A stretch of 64,000 nucleotides of DNA from Luzula sylvatica (taxonomy: Eukaryota > Streptophyta > Magnoliopsida > Poales > Juncaceae). Positions 9,691 through 23,681 of the stretch are shown piece by piece. Within the stretch, counting starts at the first letter, position 1. Each line of letters begins with the position of its first letter. The notes beneath the pieces were generated by a model. The model saw only the letters and a list, made by a program, of their open reading frames with translations. It ran no database searches and was not told the origin of the DNA. The translations under genes were made by a program, and so were the position numbers. The stretch spans positions 8,638,501 to 8,702,500 of the forward strand of contig OX326959.1 of assembly GCA_946800325.1 (NCBI GenBank), in the 5' to 3' direction.

Positions 9691-10535
9691 TCGTTAGTTA
9701 GTTAATATGTATGTAAGAAGGTAGTTATTTAGTTAGTTTGATAGTTAGTTATTTAGATAGTTCGTTATCTAGTAGTTAGTGAGTTAGTTCGATAGTTATT
9801 TAATTAGTTAGTTAGTAAGTTAGCTAGTAATTAGTTAGTTAGTTAGTTCGTTAATTAGTTAGTTATTTAGTTAGTTAATTAGTTAGTTAGTAAGTAAGCC
9901 AGTAAATTAGCTAGTAGTTAGTTGTTTAGTTAGTTAGTTTGTTTGTTAGTTAATTAGTTAGTTAGTAAGTTAATTAGTTAGTTAGTCAGTTAGTTGGTTA
10001 GTTAGTTATTTAGTGGGTATCTAGGAAGGTATGTAGTTAGTTAGTTAGTTAGTTGGTCAGTTAGTTAGTTAATTAGTTAGTAAGTTAGTTAGTTAGTTTG
10101 TTTGTTAGCTAGTGGTCGGTTAGTAAGTAAGTAAGTAAGTTAGTTAGTTAGTTAGTGGGTATGTAGGAATGTAGTTTAGTTAGTTAGTGGGTACGTAGGA
10201 AGGTAGTTAGTTAGTTAGTTAATTAGTTAGTAGTTAGTTAATTAATAAGTTAGTTAGTTAGTTTGCTAGTAGTTAGTTAGTTAGTTAATGGGTATGTAGG
10301 AAGGTAGTTAGTTATTTAGTTAGTTAGTTAATAGGTATGTAGGATGGTAGTTAGTCAGTTAGTTAGTTAGTTGGTTAGTTATTTATTTAGTTAGTTAGCT
10401 AGTAGTTAGTTAGTTTGTTTGTTAGTTAGTTAGCTAATTGGTTAGTTAGTTAGTTAGTTAATATGTATGTAAAATGGTAGTTAGTTAGTTCGATAGTTAG
10501 TTAGTTAGTTAGTTAATAGGTTTGTAGGATGGTAA

Positions 10536-10571
<36 letters not shown>

Positions 10572-10693
10572 ATACTTAGTTAGTTAGTTAGCTAGTAGTT
10601 AGTTAGTTAGTTTGTTAGTTAGTTAGTTAATTAGTTAGTTAGTTAATATGTATGTAAGATGGTAGTTAGTTAGTTAGTTCGATAGTCAGTCAA

Positions 10694-10727
<34 letters not shown>

Positions 10728-11550
10728 GGTTATCTAGTAGTTAGTTAGTTAGATAGTTCACAAGTTAGTTATTTAGTTAGTTAGTTAGTTAGTTAGTTAG
10801 CTAGTTAGTTAGTTAGTGGGTAAGTTAGGAGGTAGTTAGTTAGTTAGTTAATTGTTGTGTAGGAAGATCGTTAGTTAGTTAGTGAGTCAGTTAGTTATTT
10901 ATCTAGTTAGTTAGTTAGTGGGTTTGTAGGAAGGTACTTAGTTAATTAGTTAGTTACGTAGGTAGGTAGTTAGTTAGTTAATAAGTATGTATGAAGGTAG
11001 TTAGTTAGTTAGTTAGTTAGTTAATTACTTAGTTAGTAAGTCTGCTAGTAGTTAGTTAGTTAGTTAGTTAGTTAATTAGTTAGTTAGTTAATTAGTTAGT
11101 TAGTTAGTTAGTCTGTTTGTTTGTTTGTTAGTTAGTCAGTTAGTTATTAGTTAATTAGTTAGTGAGTTAGTTACTTAGTTAGTGAGTTTGTAGGAAGGTA
11201 AGTAGTTAATTTGTTAGTTAGTTAGTTAGTTAATAAGCACGTATGAAAGTTGTAAGTTAGTTAGTTAGTTAGTTAGTTTGTTAATTAGTTAGTTCGTAAG
11301 TTAGCTTGTAGTTAGTTAGTTAGTTAGTTAGTTATTTAGTTAGTTAATTAGTTAGTTAGTAAGTTAACTAGTAAGTTAGCTAGTAGTTAGTTAATTAGTT
11401 AGTTGTTTAGTTAGTTAGTTAGTTTGTTTGTTTGTTAGTTAATTAGTTAGTTAGTTAGTTAGTTTGTTTGTTTGTTAGTTATTTAGTGGGTATCTAGGAA
11501 GGTAGGTAGTTAGTTAGTTAGTTAGTTAGCTAGTAGTCGGTTAGTAAGTA

Positions 11551-11583
<33 letters not shown>

Positions 11584-11611
11584 GAGTTAATTAGTTTGTT
11601 AGTTAAGTTAA

Positions 11612-11646
<35 letters not shown>

Positions 11647-11864
11647 TTTTGTGGGTATCTAGGAAGGTAGGTAGTTAGTTAGTTAGTTAGTCAGTTAGTT
11701 GATTAGTTAGTTAGTTAGTTAGTTAGCTAGTAGTTCGTCAGTAAGTTCGTTAGTTAGTTAATTAGTTACTTAGTTTGTTTGTTTGTTAGCTAATAGTATG
11801 TTAGTAAGTTAGTTAGTTAGTTAGTTAGTTAGACAGTCAGTTAGTTAGTTAGTAAGTTAGCTAG

Positions 11865-11906
<42 letters not shown>

Positions 11907-12760
11907 ATTAGTTAGTTAGTTAATATGTATGTAAGATGGTAGTTAGTTAGTTAGTTCGGTAGTTAGTTAATTAGTTAGTTAGTAAGTTAGTTACTTAGTT
12001 AGTTGGTTATCTAGTAGTTAGTTTTTTAGATAGTTCAAAAGTCAGTTATTTAGTTAGTTAGCTAGTTAGTTAGTAAGTGGGTAAGTAAGGAGGTAGTTAG
12101 TTCGTTAGTTAATTGGTATGTCGAAAAATCGTTAGTTAGTTCGTGAGTTAGTTAGTTATTTATTTAGTTAGTTAGTTAGTGGGTTTGTAGGAAGGTAGTT
12201 AGTTAATTAGTTAGTTAGGTAGGTAGGTAGTAAGTTAGTTAATAAGTATGTATGAAGGTAGTTAGTTAGTTACTTAGTTACTTAATTAGTTAGTTAGTAA
12301 GTTAGCTAGTAGTTAGTTAGTTAGTTAGTTAGTTATTTAGTTAGTTAGTTAGTTAGTTAGTGTGTAGCCAGTTAGTTAGTTAGTCAATTAGTTGGTCAGT
12401 TAATTAGTTAGTTATTTAGTTAGTTAGTTAGTTAATTAGTTAACGTGTAGTTAGTTAGTTAGTCAGTTAATTAGTTGGTTAGTTAATTAATTAGTCAATT
12501 AGTTACTTAGTTACTTAGTTAGTTATTTAGTTAGTTAGTTAGTTAGCGTATAGTCAGTTAGTTAGTTAGTCAATTAGTTGGTTAGTTAATTAGTTAGTTA
12601 GTTAGTTTGTTGGTTAGTTAATTGGTATGTAGGAAGGTAGTTTATTAGTGAGTGGGTACGTATGAAGGTAGTTAGTTAGTTAGTTAATTAGTTAGTAAGT
12701 TAATTAATTAGTTAGTTAGTTAGTTAGCTTGTAGTAAATTAGTTAGTTTGTTAGTTAGTT

Positions 12761-12837
12761 GGTTTTTTCGTTACTTAGTGGGTATGTAGGAAGGTAGTTA
12801 TTTAGTTAGTTAGATAGTTAGTTAGTTTGTTCTCTAG

Positions 12838-12871
<34 letters not shown>

Positions 12872-13923
12872 ATTAGTTAGTTAGTTAGTTAGTTAGTTAG
12901 CTAGTAGTTAGTTATTTAGTTAGTTAGTTACTTGGTTAGTTAGTTAGTTAGCTAGTTGTTAGTTAGTTAGTTAATTAGTTAGTTACTTAGTTACTTAGTT
13001 AGTCGGTTTGTAGGAAGGTAGTTACTTAATTAGTTAGTTAGGTAGTTAGTTAGTTAGTTAGTTTATAAGTATGTATGAAATTAGTTAGTTAGTTAGTTAG
13101 TTAGTTCGTTAGTTAGTTAGTTAATTAGTTAGTTAGTAAGTTAGCAAGTAGTTAGTTAGTTAATTAGTTAGTTATTTAGTTAGTTAGTTATTTAGTTAGT
13201 TAGTTAGTTAGTCAGTTTGTTAGTTAGTTAGTTAGTTAATTTGTTAGTTAGTTAGTTTGTTAGTTAGTATGTTCGTTTGATTAGTGGGTATGCAGGAAAG
13301 TAGTTGTCAGTTAATTAGTTAGTCAATTAGTTAGTCAGTTAGTTAGCTAGTAGTTAGTTAGATAGTTAGTTAGAGAGTTAGGTAGTTAGTTGGTTAGTTA
13401 GTTAGTTAGTTAATATGTATGTAAGAAGGTCGTTTGTTAGTTAGTTAGATTGTTAGTAAATTAGCTAGTTGTCTAGTAGTTAGTTAGTTTGTTAGTTAGT
13501 TAATTAGTTAGTTAGTTAGTTAGTCAGTAAGTTGTTAGTTAGTCAGTAAGTTGTTAGTTAGTTAGTTATTTAATTAGTTAGTGACTTAGTTACTTAGTTA
13601 TTGGGTTTGTAGGAAGGTAGTTAGTTAATTAGTTAGTTATTGAGTTAGTTAATTAGTTAGTTAGCAAGTTCACTAGTAAGTTAGCTAGTAGTGAGTTAGT
13701 TAATTAGTTAGTTGTTTAGTTAGTTATTTAGTTTGTTTGTTTGTTAGTTAATTAGTTAGTTCGTTAGTTAATTAGTTAGTTAGTTTGTTAGTTAGTTAGT
13801 TGGTTAGTTAGTTATTTAGTGGGTATCTAGGAAGTTTGGTAGTTAGTTAGTTGGTCAGTTAGTTAGTTAATTAGTTAGTTAGTTAGTTAGTTTGTTTGTT
13901 TGTTAGCTAGTAGTCGGTTAGTA

Positions 13924-13958
<35 letters not shown>

Positions 13959-14052
13959 CAGTTTGTTAGTTAGTTTGTTAGTTCGTTACTTAGTGGGTAT
14001 GTAGGAAGGTAGTTATTTAGTTAGTTAGATAGTTAGTTAGTTTGTTCTCTAG

Positions 14053-14090
<38 letters not shown>

Positions 14091-14142
14091 ATTAGTTTGT
14101 TAGTTAGCTAGTAGTTAGTTATTTAGTAAGTTAGTTACTTAC

Positions 14143-14176
<34 letters not shown>

Positions 14177-14449
14177 GTTAGTTAGTTAGTTAATTAGTTA
14201 GTTACTTAGTTACTTAGTTAGTGGGTTTGTAGGAAGGTAGTTACTTAATTAGTTAGTTAGGTAGTTAGTCAGTTAGTTAGTTTATAAGTATGTATGAAAG
14301 TAGCTAGTTAGTTAGTTAGTTAGTTAGTTAGTTAATTAGTTTGTTAGTTAGTTAGTTAATTAGTTAGTTAGTAAGTTAGCAAGTAGTTAGTTAGTTAATT
14401 AGTTAGTTATTTAGTTAGTTAGTTATTTAGTTAGTTAGTTAGTCAGTTT

Positions 14450-14485
<36 letters not shown>

Positions 14486-14625
14486 TTTAGTTAGTTTGTT
14501 TGTTAGTTAGTATGTTCGTTTGATTAGTGGGTATGTAGGAAAGTAGTTGTCAGTTAATTAGTTAGTCAATTAGTTAGTCAGTTAGTTAGCTAGTAGTTAG
14601 TTAGATAGTTAGTTAGAGAGTTAGG

Positions 14626-14663
<38 letters not shown>

Positions 14664-15172
14664 ATTTGTATGTAAGAAGGTTGTTAGTTAGTTAGTTAGA
14701 TAGTTAGTAAATTAGCTAGTTATCTAGTAGTTAGTTAGTTTGTTAGTTAGTTAATTAGTTAGTTAGTTAGTTAGTCAGTAAGTTGTTAGTTAGTCAGTAA
14801 GTTTTTAGTTAGTTAGTTATTTAATTAGTTAGTGACTTAGTTACTTAGTTAGTGGGTTCGTAGGAAGGTAGTTATTTAATTAGTTAGTTAGGTAGTTAGT
14901 TAATAAGTATGTATGAAAGTTGTAAGTTGGTTAGTTAGTTAGTTTGTTAATTAGTTAGTTGGTAAGTTAGCTAGTAGTTAGTTAGTTAGTCAGTCAGTTA
15001 GTTAGTTAGTTAGTTAATTAGTTAGTCATTTAGTTAGTTAATTAGTTAGTTAGTAAGTTAACTAGAAAGTTAGCTAGTAGTGAGTTAGTTAATTAGTTAG
15101 TTGTTTAATTAGTTATTTAGTTAGTTTGTTTGTTAGTTAATTAGTTAGTTAGTTAGTTAATTAGTTAGTTAA

Positions 15173-15206
<34 letters not shown>

Positions 15207-15324
15207 GGTTAGTTAGTTATTTAGTGGGTATCTAGGAAGTTAGGTAGTTAGTTAGTTGGTCAGTTAGTTAGTTAATTAGTTAGTTAGTTTGTTAGTTTGT
15301 TTGTTAGCTAGTAGTCGGTTAGTA

Positions 15325-15365
<41 letters not shown>

Positions 15366-15774
15366 GTGGGTATGTAGGAAAGTAGTTAGTTAGTTAGTGG
15401 GTACGTAGGAAGGCAGTTAGTTAGTTAGTTAATTAGGTAGCTACTTAGTTAATTAATAAGTTAGTTAGTTAGTTTGCTAGTAGTTAGTTAGTTAGTTAGT
15501 GGGTATGTAGGAAGGTAGTTAGTTAGTTGGTTAGTTAGTTAGTTAATTGGTATGTAGGATGGTAGTAAGTAAGTTAGTTAGTTAGTTATTTAGTTAGTTA
15601 GCTAGTAGTTAGTTTGTTAGTTTGTTAGTTAGTTAGTTAATTGGTTAGTTAGTTAATATGCATGTAAGATGGTAGTTTGTTAGTTAGTTCGATAGTTAGT
15701 TAATTAGTTAGTTAGTTAGTTAGTTAGTTGGTTATCTAGTAGTTAGTTAGTTAGATAGTTCACCAGTTAGTTAT

Positions 15775-15806
<32 letters not shown>

Positions 15807-16055
15807 CTAGCTAGCTAGTTAGTTAGTTAGTAGGTAAGTAAGGAGGTAGTTAGTTCGCTAGTTAATAGGTATGTAGGAAGATCGTTAGTCAGTTAGTGAG
15901 TTATTTATTTAGTAAGTTAATTAGTGGGTTTGTAGGAAGGTAGTTAGTTAATTAGTTAGTTAGGTAGGTAGGTAGTTAGTTAGTTAATAAGTATGTATGA
16001 AGGTAGTTAGTTAGTTAGTTTGTTAATAAGTAAGTTAGCTAGTAGTTAGTTAGTT
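12761..16055 (+). repeat. Higher-order repeat unit A, about 3.3 kb
   Basis: Marker variants GGTTTTTTCGTTAC (12761), GCAAGTTCACTAG (about 13667), ACTAGAAAGTTAGC (15061) and TTCACCAGTTAG (about 15759) recur downstream. This copy begins a tandem series with 16056-18985 and 18985-20990. The offset to the next copy is about 3272-3295 bp. Confidence 0.8.
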
Positions 16056-16132
16056 GGTTTTTTCGTTACTTAGTGGGTATGTAGGAAGGTAGTTATTTAG
16101 TTAGTTAGATAGTTAGTTAGTTTGTTCTCTAG

Positions 16133-16170
<38 letters not shown>

Positions 16171-17332
16171 ATTAGTTAGTTAGTTAGTTAGTTAGTTAGC
16201 TAGTAGTTAGTTATTTAGTTAGTTAGTTACTTAGTTAGTTAGTTAGTTAATTAGTTAGTTACTTAGTTACTTAGTTAGTCGGTTTGTAGGAAGGTAGTTA
16301 CTTAATTAGTTAGTTAGGTAGTTAGTTAGTTAGTTAGTTTATAAGTATGTATGAAATTAGTTAGTTAGTTAGTTAGTTAGTTCGTTAGTTAGTTAGTTAA
16401 TTAGTTAGTTAGTAAGTTAGCAAGTAGTTAGTTAGTTAATTAGTTAGTTATTTAGTTAGTTAGTTATTTAGTTAGTTAGTTAGTTAGTCAGTTTGTTAGT
16501 TAGTTAGTTAGTTAATTTGTTAGTTAGTTAGTTTGTTAGTTAGTATGTTCGTTTGATTAGTGGGTATGCAGGAAAGTAGTTGTCAGTTAATTAGTTAGTC
16601 AATTAGTTAGTCAGTTAGTTAGCTAGTAGTTAGTTAGATAGTTAGTTAGAGAGTTAGGTAGTTAGTTGGTTAGTTAGTTAGTTAGTTAATATGTATGTAA
16701 GAAGGTCGTTTGTTAGTTAGTTAGATTGTTAGTAAATTAGCTAGTTGTCTAGTAGTTAGTTAGTTTGTTAGTTAGTTAATTAGTTAGTTAGTTAGTTAGT
16801 CAGTAAGTTGTTAGTTAGTCAGTAAGTTGTTAGTTAGTTAGTTATTTAATTAGTTAGTGACTTAGTTACTTAGTTAGTGGGTTTGTAGGAAGGTAGTTAG
16901 TTAATTAGTTAGTTATTGAGTTAGTTAATTAGTTAGTTAGCAAGTTCACTAGTAAGTTAGCTAGTAGTGAGTTAGTTAATTAGTTAGTTGTTTAGTTAGT
17001 TATTTAGTTTGTTTGTTTGTTAGTTAATTACTTAGTTCGTTAGTTAATTAGTTAGTTAGTTTGTTAGTTAGTTAGTTGGTTAGTTAGTTATTTAGTGGGT
17101 ATCTAGGAAGTTTGGTAGTTAGTTAGTTGGTCAGTTAGTTAGTTAATTAGTTAGTTAGTTAGTTAGTTAGTTTGTTTGTTAGCTAGTAGTCGGTTAGTAA
17201 GTTAGTTAGTTAGTTAGTTAGTCAGTTAGTTAGTTAGTCAGTTTGTTAGTTAGTTTGTTAGTTCGTTACTTAGTGGGTATGTAGGAAGGTAGTTATTTAG
17301 TTAGTTAGATAGTTAGTTAGTTTGTTCTCTAG

Positions 17333-17370
<38 letters not shown>

Positions 17371-17725
17371 ATTAGTTTGTTAGTTAGCTAGTAGTTAGTT
17401 ATTTAGTAAGTTAGTTACTTACTTAGTTAGTTAGTTAGTTAGTTAGTTAGTTGTTAGTTAGTTAGTTAATTAGTTAGTTACTTAGTTACTTAGTTAGTGG
17501 GTTTGTAGGAAGGTAGTTACTTAATTAGTTAGTTAGGTAGTTAGTCAGTTAGTTAGTTTATAAGTATGTATGAAAGTAGCTAGTTAGTTAGTTAGTTAGT
17601 TAGTTAGTTAATTAGTTTGTTAGTTAGTTAGTTAATTAGTTAGTTAGTAAGTTAGCAAGTAGTTAGTTAGTTAATTAGTTAGTTATTTAGTTAGTTAGTT
17701 ATTTAGTTAGTTAGTTAGTCAGTTT

Positions 17726-17761
<36 letters not shown>

Positions 17762-17901
17762 TTTAGTTTGTTTGTTTGTTAGTTAGTATGTTCGTTTGAT
17801 TAGTGGGTATGTAGGAAAGTAGTTGTCAGTTAATTAGTTAGTCAATTAGTTAGTCAGTTAGTTAGCTAGTAGTTAGTTAGATAGTTAGTTAGAGAGTTAG
17901 G

Positions 17902-17935
<34 letters not shown>

Positions 17936-18436
17936 ATTTGTATGTAAGAAGGTTGTTAGTTAGTTAGTTAGATAGTTAGTAAATTAGCTAGTTATCTAGT
18001 AGTTAGTTAGTTTGTTAGTTAGTTAATTAGTTAGTTAGTTAGTTAGTCAGTAAGTTGTTAGTTAGTCAGTAAGTTTTTAGTTAGTTAGTTATTTAATTAG
18101 TTAGTGACTTAGTTACTTAGTTAGTGGGTTCGTAAGAAGGTAGTTATTTAATTAGTTAGTTAGGTAGTTAGTTAATAAGTATGTATGAAAGTTGTAAGTT
18201 GGTTAGTTAGTTAGTTTGTTAATTAGTTAGTTAGTAAGTTAGCTAGTAGTTAGTTAGTTAGTCAGTCAGTTAGTTAGTTAGTTAGTTAATTAGTTAGTCA
18301 TTTAGTTAGTTAATTAGTTAGTTAGTAAGTTAACTAGAAAGTTAGCTAGTAGTGAGTTAGTTAATTAGTTAGTTGTTTAATTAGTTATTTAGTTAGTTTG
18401 TTTGTTTGTTAGTTAATTAGTTAGTTAGTTAGTTAA

Positions 18437-18470
<34 letters not shown>

Positions 18471-18588
18471 GGTTAGTTAGTTATTTAGTGGGTATCTAGG
18501 AAGTTAGGTAGTTAGTTAGTTGGTCAGTTAGTTAGTTAATTAGTTAGTTAGTTTGTTAGTTTGTTTGTTAGCTAGTAGTCGGTTAGTA

Positions 18589-18625
<37 letters not shown>

Positions 18626-18985
18626 GTGGGTATGTAGGAAAGTAGTTAGTTAGTTAGTGGGTACGTAGGAAGGCAGTTAGTTAGTTAGTTAATTAGGTAG
18701 CTACTTAGTTAATTAATAAGTTAGTTAGTTAGTTTGCTAGTAGTTAGTTAGTTAGTTAGTGGGTATGTAGGAAGGTAGTTAGTTAGTTAGTTAGTTAGTT
18801 AGTTAATTGGTATGTAGGAAGGTAGTTAGTTAGTAAGTAAGTTAGTTAGTTAGTTATTTAGTTAGTTAGCTAGTAGTTAGTTTGTTAGTTTGTTAGTTAG
18901 TTAGTTAATTGGTTAGTTAGTTAATATGCATGTAAGATGGTAGTTTGTTAGTTAGTTCGATAGTTAGTTAATTAGTTAGTTGTTT
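16056..18985 (+). repeat. Higher-order repeat unit B, about 2.9 kb
   Basis: This repeats unit A marker by marker (GGTTTTTTCG at 16056, GCAAGTTCACTAG near 16940, ACTAGAAAG at 18333), with very few differences visible by eye. Its right boundary passes directly into the next copy. Confidence 0.8.
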
Positions 18986-19191
18986 AGTTAGTTATTTAGT
19001 TTGTTTGTTTGTTAGTTAATTACTTAGTTCGTTAGTTAATTAGTTAGTTAGTTTGTTAGTTAGTTAGTTGGTTAGTTAGTTATTTAGTGGGTATCTAGGA
19101 AGTTTGGTAGTTAGTTAGTTGGTCAGTTAGTTAGTTAATTAGTTAGTTAGTTAGTTAGTTAGTTTGTTTGTTAGCTAGTAGTCGGTTAGTA

Positions 19192-19230
<39 letters not shown>

Positions 19231-19324
19231 CAGTTTGTTAGTTAGTTTGTTAGTTCGTTACTTAGTGGGTATGTAGGAAGGTAGTTATTTAGTTAGTTAG
19301 ATAGTTAGTTAGTTTGTTCTCTAG

Positions 19325-19362
<38 letters not shown>

Positions 19363-19717
19363 ATTAGTTTGTTAGTTAGCTAGTAGTTAGTTATTTAGTA
19401 AGTTAGTTACTTACTTAGTTAGTTAGTTAGTTAGTTAGTTAGTTGTTAGTTAGTTAGTTAATTAGTTAGTTACTTAGTTACTTAGTTAGTGGGTTTGTAG
19501 GAAGGTAGTTACTTAATTAGTTAGTTAGGTAGTTAGTCAGTTAGTTAGTTTATAAGTATGTATGAAAGTAGCTAGTTAGTTAGTTAGTTAGTTAGTTAGT
19601 TAATTAGTTAGTTAGTTAGTTAGTTAATTAGTTAGTTAGTAAGTTAGCAAGTAGTTAGTTAGTTAATTAGTTAGTTATTTAGTTAGTTAGTTATTTAGTT
19701 AGTTAGTTAGTCAGTTT

Positions 19718-19753
<36 letters not shown>

Positions 19754-19893
19754 TTTAGTTTGTTTGTTTGTTAGTTAGTATGTTCGTTTGATTAGTGGGT
19801 ATGTAGGAAAGTAGTTGTCAGTTAATTAGTTAGTCAATTAGTTAGTCAGTTAGTTAGCTAGTAGTTAGTTAGATAGTTAGTTAGAGAGTTAGG

Positions 19894-19931
<38 letters not shown>

Positions 19932-20432
19932 ATTTGTATGTAAGAAGGTTGTTAGTTAGTTAGTTAGATAGTTAGTAAATTAGCTAGTTATCTAGTAGTT
20001 AGTTAGTTTGTTAGTTAGTTAATTAGTTAGTTAGTTAGTTAGTCAGTAAGTTGTTAGTTAGTCAGTAAGTTTTTAGTTAGTTAGTTATTTAATTAGTTAG
20101 TGACTTAGTTACTTAGTTAGTGGGTTCGTAGGAAGGTAGTTATTTAATTAGTTAGTTAGGTAGTTAGTTAATAAGTATGTATGAAAGTTGTAAGTTGGTT
20201 AGTTAGTTAGTTTGTTAATTAGTTAGTTAGTAAGTTAGCTAGTAGTTAGTTAGTTAGTCAGTCAGTTAGTTAGTTAGTTAGTTAATTAGTTAGTCATTTA
20301 GTTAGTTAATTAGTTAGTTAGTAAGTTAACTAGAAAGTTAGCTAGTAGTGAGTTAGTTAATTAGTTAGTTGTTTAATTAGTTATTTAGTTAGTTTGTTTG
20401 TTTGTTAGTTAATTAGTTAGTTAGTTAGTTAA

Positions 20433-20466
<34 letters not shown>

Positions 20467-20584
20467 GGTTAGTTAGTTATTTAGTGGGTATCTAGGAAGT
20501 TAGGTAGTTAGTTAGTTGGTCAGTTAGTTAGTTAATTAGTTAGTTAGTTTGTTAGTTTGTTTGTTAGCTAGTAGTCGGTTAGTA

Positions 20585-20621
<37 letters not shown>

Positions 20622-20990
20622 GTGGGTATGTTGGAAAGTAGTTAGTTAGTTAGTGGGTACGTAGGAAGGCAGTTAGTTAGTTAGTTAATTAGGTAGCTAC
20701 TTAGTTAATTAATAAGTTATTTAGTTAGTTTGCTAGTAGTTAGTTAGTTAGTTAGTGGGTATGTAGGAAGGTAGTTAGTTAGTTAGTTAGTTAGTTAGTT
20801 AATTGGTATGTAGGAAGGTAGTTAGTTAGTAAGTAAGTTAGTTAGTTAGTTATTTAGTTAGTTAGCTAGTAGTTAGTTTGTTAGTTTGTTAGTTAGTTAG
20901 TTAATTGGTTAGTTAGTTAATATGCATGTAAGATGGTAGTTTGTTAGTTAGTTCGATAGTTAGTTAATTAGTTAGTTAGTTAGTTAGTTA
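18985..20990 (+). repeat. Higher-order repeat unit C, about 2.0 kb
   Basis: This nearly identical copy of about 16980-18985 is shifted by 1996 bp (ACTAGAAAG at 20329). At 20990-21300 it runs on into sequence matching 15720-16020 of unit A (TTCACCAGTTAG at about 21023). The join is what unequal exchange between two array copies would give. Confidence 0.8.
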
Positions 20991-21314
20991 GTTGGTTATC
21001 TAGTAGTTAGTTAGTTAGATAGTTCACCAGTTAGTTATTTAGTTAGTTAGTTAGTTAGTTAGTTAGCTAGCTAGCTAGTTAGTTAGTTAGTAGGTAAGTA
21101 AGGAGGTAGTTAGTTCGCTAGTTAATAGGTATGTAGGAAGATCGTTAGTCAGTTAGTGAGTTATTTATTTAGTAAGTTAATTAGTGGGTTTGTAGGAAGG
21201 TAGTTAGTTAATTAGTTAGTTAGGTAGGTAGGTAGTTAGTTAGTTAATAAGTATGTATGAAGGTAGTTAGTTAGTTAGTTAGTTAGTTAGTTTGTTAATA
21301 AGTAAGTTAGCTAG

Positions 21315-21352
<38 letters not shown>

Positions 21353-21810
21353 TTTAGTTAGTTAGTTCGTTAGCGGCGTGTAGTCAGTTTATTAGTTAGT
21401 CAATTGGTTGGTTAGTTAATTAGTTAGTTAGTTCATTAATTAGTTAATTAGTTAGTTAGTTAGTTAGCTTGTAGTTAGTTAGTTAGTTAGTTAGTTAGTT
21501 GGTTAGTTCGTTAGTTAGTGGGTATGTAGAAAAGTAGCTGTTAGTTAGTTAGTTAGTTAGTTAGTTAATTAGTTATTTAGTTAGCTAGTAGTTAGTTTGT
21601 TTGTTAGTTTGTTAGTTAGTTAGTTAATTAGTTAGTTAGTTAGTCAGTTAGTTAGTTAGATAATATGCATGTAAGAAGGTAATTATTTAGTTAGTTAGAT
21701 AATTAGTTATTTAGTTAGTTAGTTATCTACTGAGTTAGTTAATTAGTTAGTTGTTTAGTTAGTTAGTTAGTTTGTTTGTTTCTTAGTTAATTAGTTAGTT
21801 AGTTAGTTAA

Positions 21811-21841
<31 letters not shown>

Positions 21842-22499
21842 ATTAGTTAGTTTGTTAGTTATTTAGTGGGTATCAAGGAAGGTAGTCAGTTAGTTAGTTA
21901 GTCAGTTAGTTGGTTAGTTAGTTCGTTAGTAAGTTAGTTAGTTAGTTAGTTAGCTAGTACTCGGTTAGTAAGTTAGTTAGTTAGTCAGTTAGTTAGTTAG
22001 TTTGTTAGTTAGTTAGTGGGTATGTGGGAAGGTAGTTAGTTAGTTAGTGGGTACGTAGGAAGGTAGCTAGTTAGTTAGTTAATTAGTTAGTTAGTTAGTT
22101 AATTAATAAGTTAGTTAGTTAGTTTGCTAGTAGTTAGTTAGTTAGTTAGTGGGTATGTAGGAAGGTAGTTAGTTAGTTAGTTAATTAGTTAATTAATAGG
22201 TATGTAGGATGGTAGTCAGTTAGTTAGATAGTTAGTTAGTTATTTAGTTAGTTCGCTAGAAGTTAGTTAGTTAGTTACTTAATTAGTTAGTTCGTTAATT
22301 AGTCAGTTATTTAGTTATTTAATTAGTTAGCGTGTAGTCAGTTAGTTAGTTAGTCGATTTGTTGGTTAGTTAATTAGTTAGTTAGTGGGTATGTAGGAAG
22401 GTAGTTAGTTAGTTAGTGGGTACCTATGAAGGTAGTTAATCAGTTAGTTAATTAGTTAGTTAGTTTGTTAATTAATTAGTTAGTTAGTTACTTAGCTTG

Positions 22500-22530
<31 letters not shown>

Positions 22531-23131
22531 CTTGTAGTTAGTTAGTTACTTAGCTTGTAGTTAGTTAGTTAGTTAGTTAATTAGTTAGTTACTTAGCTAG
22601 TAGATAATTAGTTAGTTAGTTAGTTAATTAGTTAGTTAGTTAGTCAGTTGGTTAGTTAGTTAGTTAATATGTATGTAGGAAGGTAGTTATTTAGTTAGTT
22701 ATTTAGTTAGTTCGTTATCTAGTAGCTAGCTAGTTAGTTAGTTAGTTAGTTAGTTGATAAGTTAGTTAGTAGTTAGTTAGTTATTTAGTTAGTTACTTCG
22801 TCAGTAAGTTGTTAGTTAGTTAGTTAGTTAACTAGTTAGTTAGTGAGTCAGTTACTTAGTTAGTGGGCTTGTAGGAAGGTAGTTAGTTAATTAGTTAGTT
22901 AGGTGGTCCGTTAGGTAGTTAGTTAATAAGTATGTATGCGAGTTGTAAGTTAGTTAGTTAGTTACTTTGTTTGTTAATTAGTTAGTTAGTTAGTTCGTTA
23001 ATTAGTTAGTTATTTAGTTAGTTAATTAGTTAGTTAGTTAGTAAGCTAGTAATTAGCTAGTAGTTAGTTAGTTAATTAGTTAGTTAGTTGTTTAGTGAGT
23101 TAGTTAGTTAGTTTGTCAGTCAGTTAGTTAA

Positions 23132-23162
<31 letters not shown>

Positions 23163-23419
23163 GTTAGCTAGTAGTCGGTTAGTAAGTTAGTCAGTTAGTT
23201 AGTTAGTTAGTTAGTTTGTTAATTAGTTAGTTAATTAATTGGGAAGTTTGGTAGTTAGTTAATAAGTATGTATGAAAGTTGTAAGTTAGTTAGTTAGTTA
23301 ATTAGTTAGATAGTAAGTTAGGTAGTAGTTAGTTAGTTAGTTAGTTAGTTAATTAGTTAGTTATTTAGTTAGTTAGTTTGTTTGTTTGTTTGACTTAATT
23401 AGGTAGTTAGTTAAGTTAA

Positions 23420-23450
<31 letters not shown>

Positions 23451-23475
23451 TTTTGTGGGTATCTAGGAAGGTAGG

Positions 23476-23515
<40 letters not shown>

Positions 23516-23629
23516 CACTTGATTAGTTAGTTAGTTAGTTAGTTAGTTAGTGGATTTGTTGGAAGGTATTTAGTTAATTAGTTAGTTAGGTACGTTGGTA
23601 GTTAGTAAGTTAATACGTATGTATGAAGG

Positions 23630-23681
<52 letters not shown>

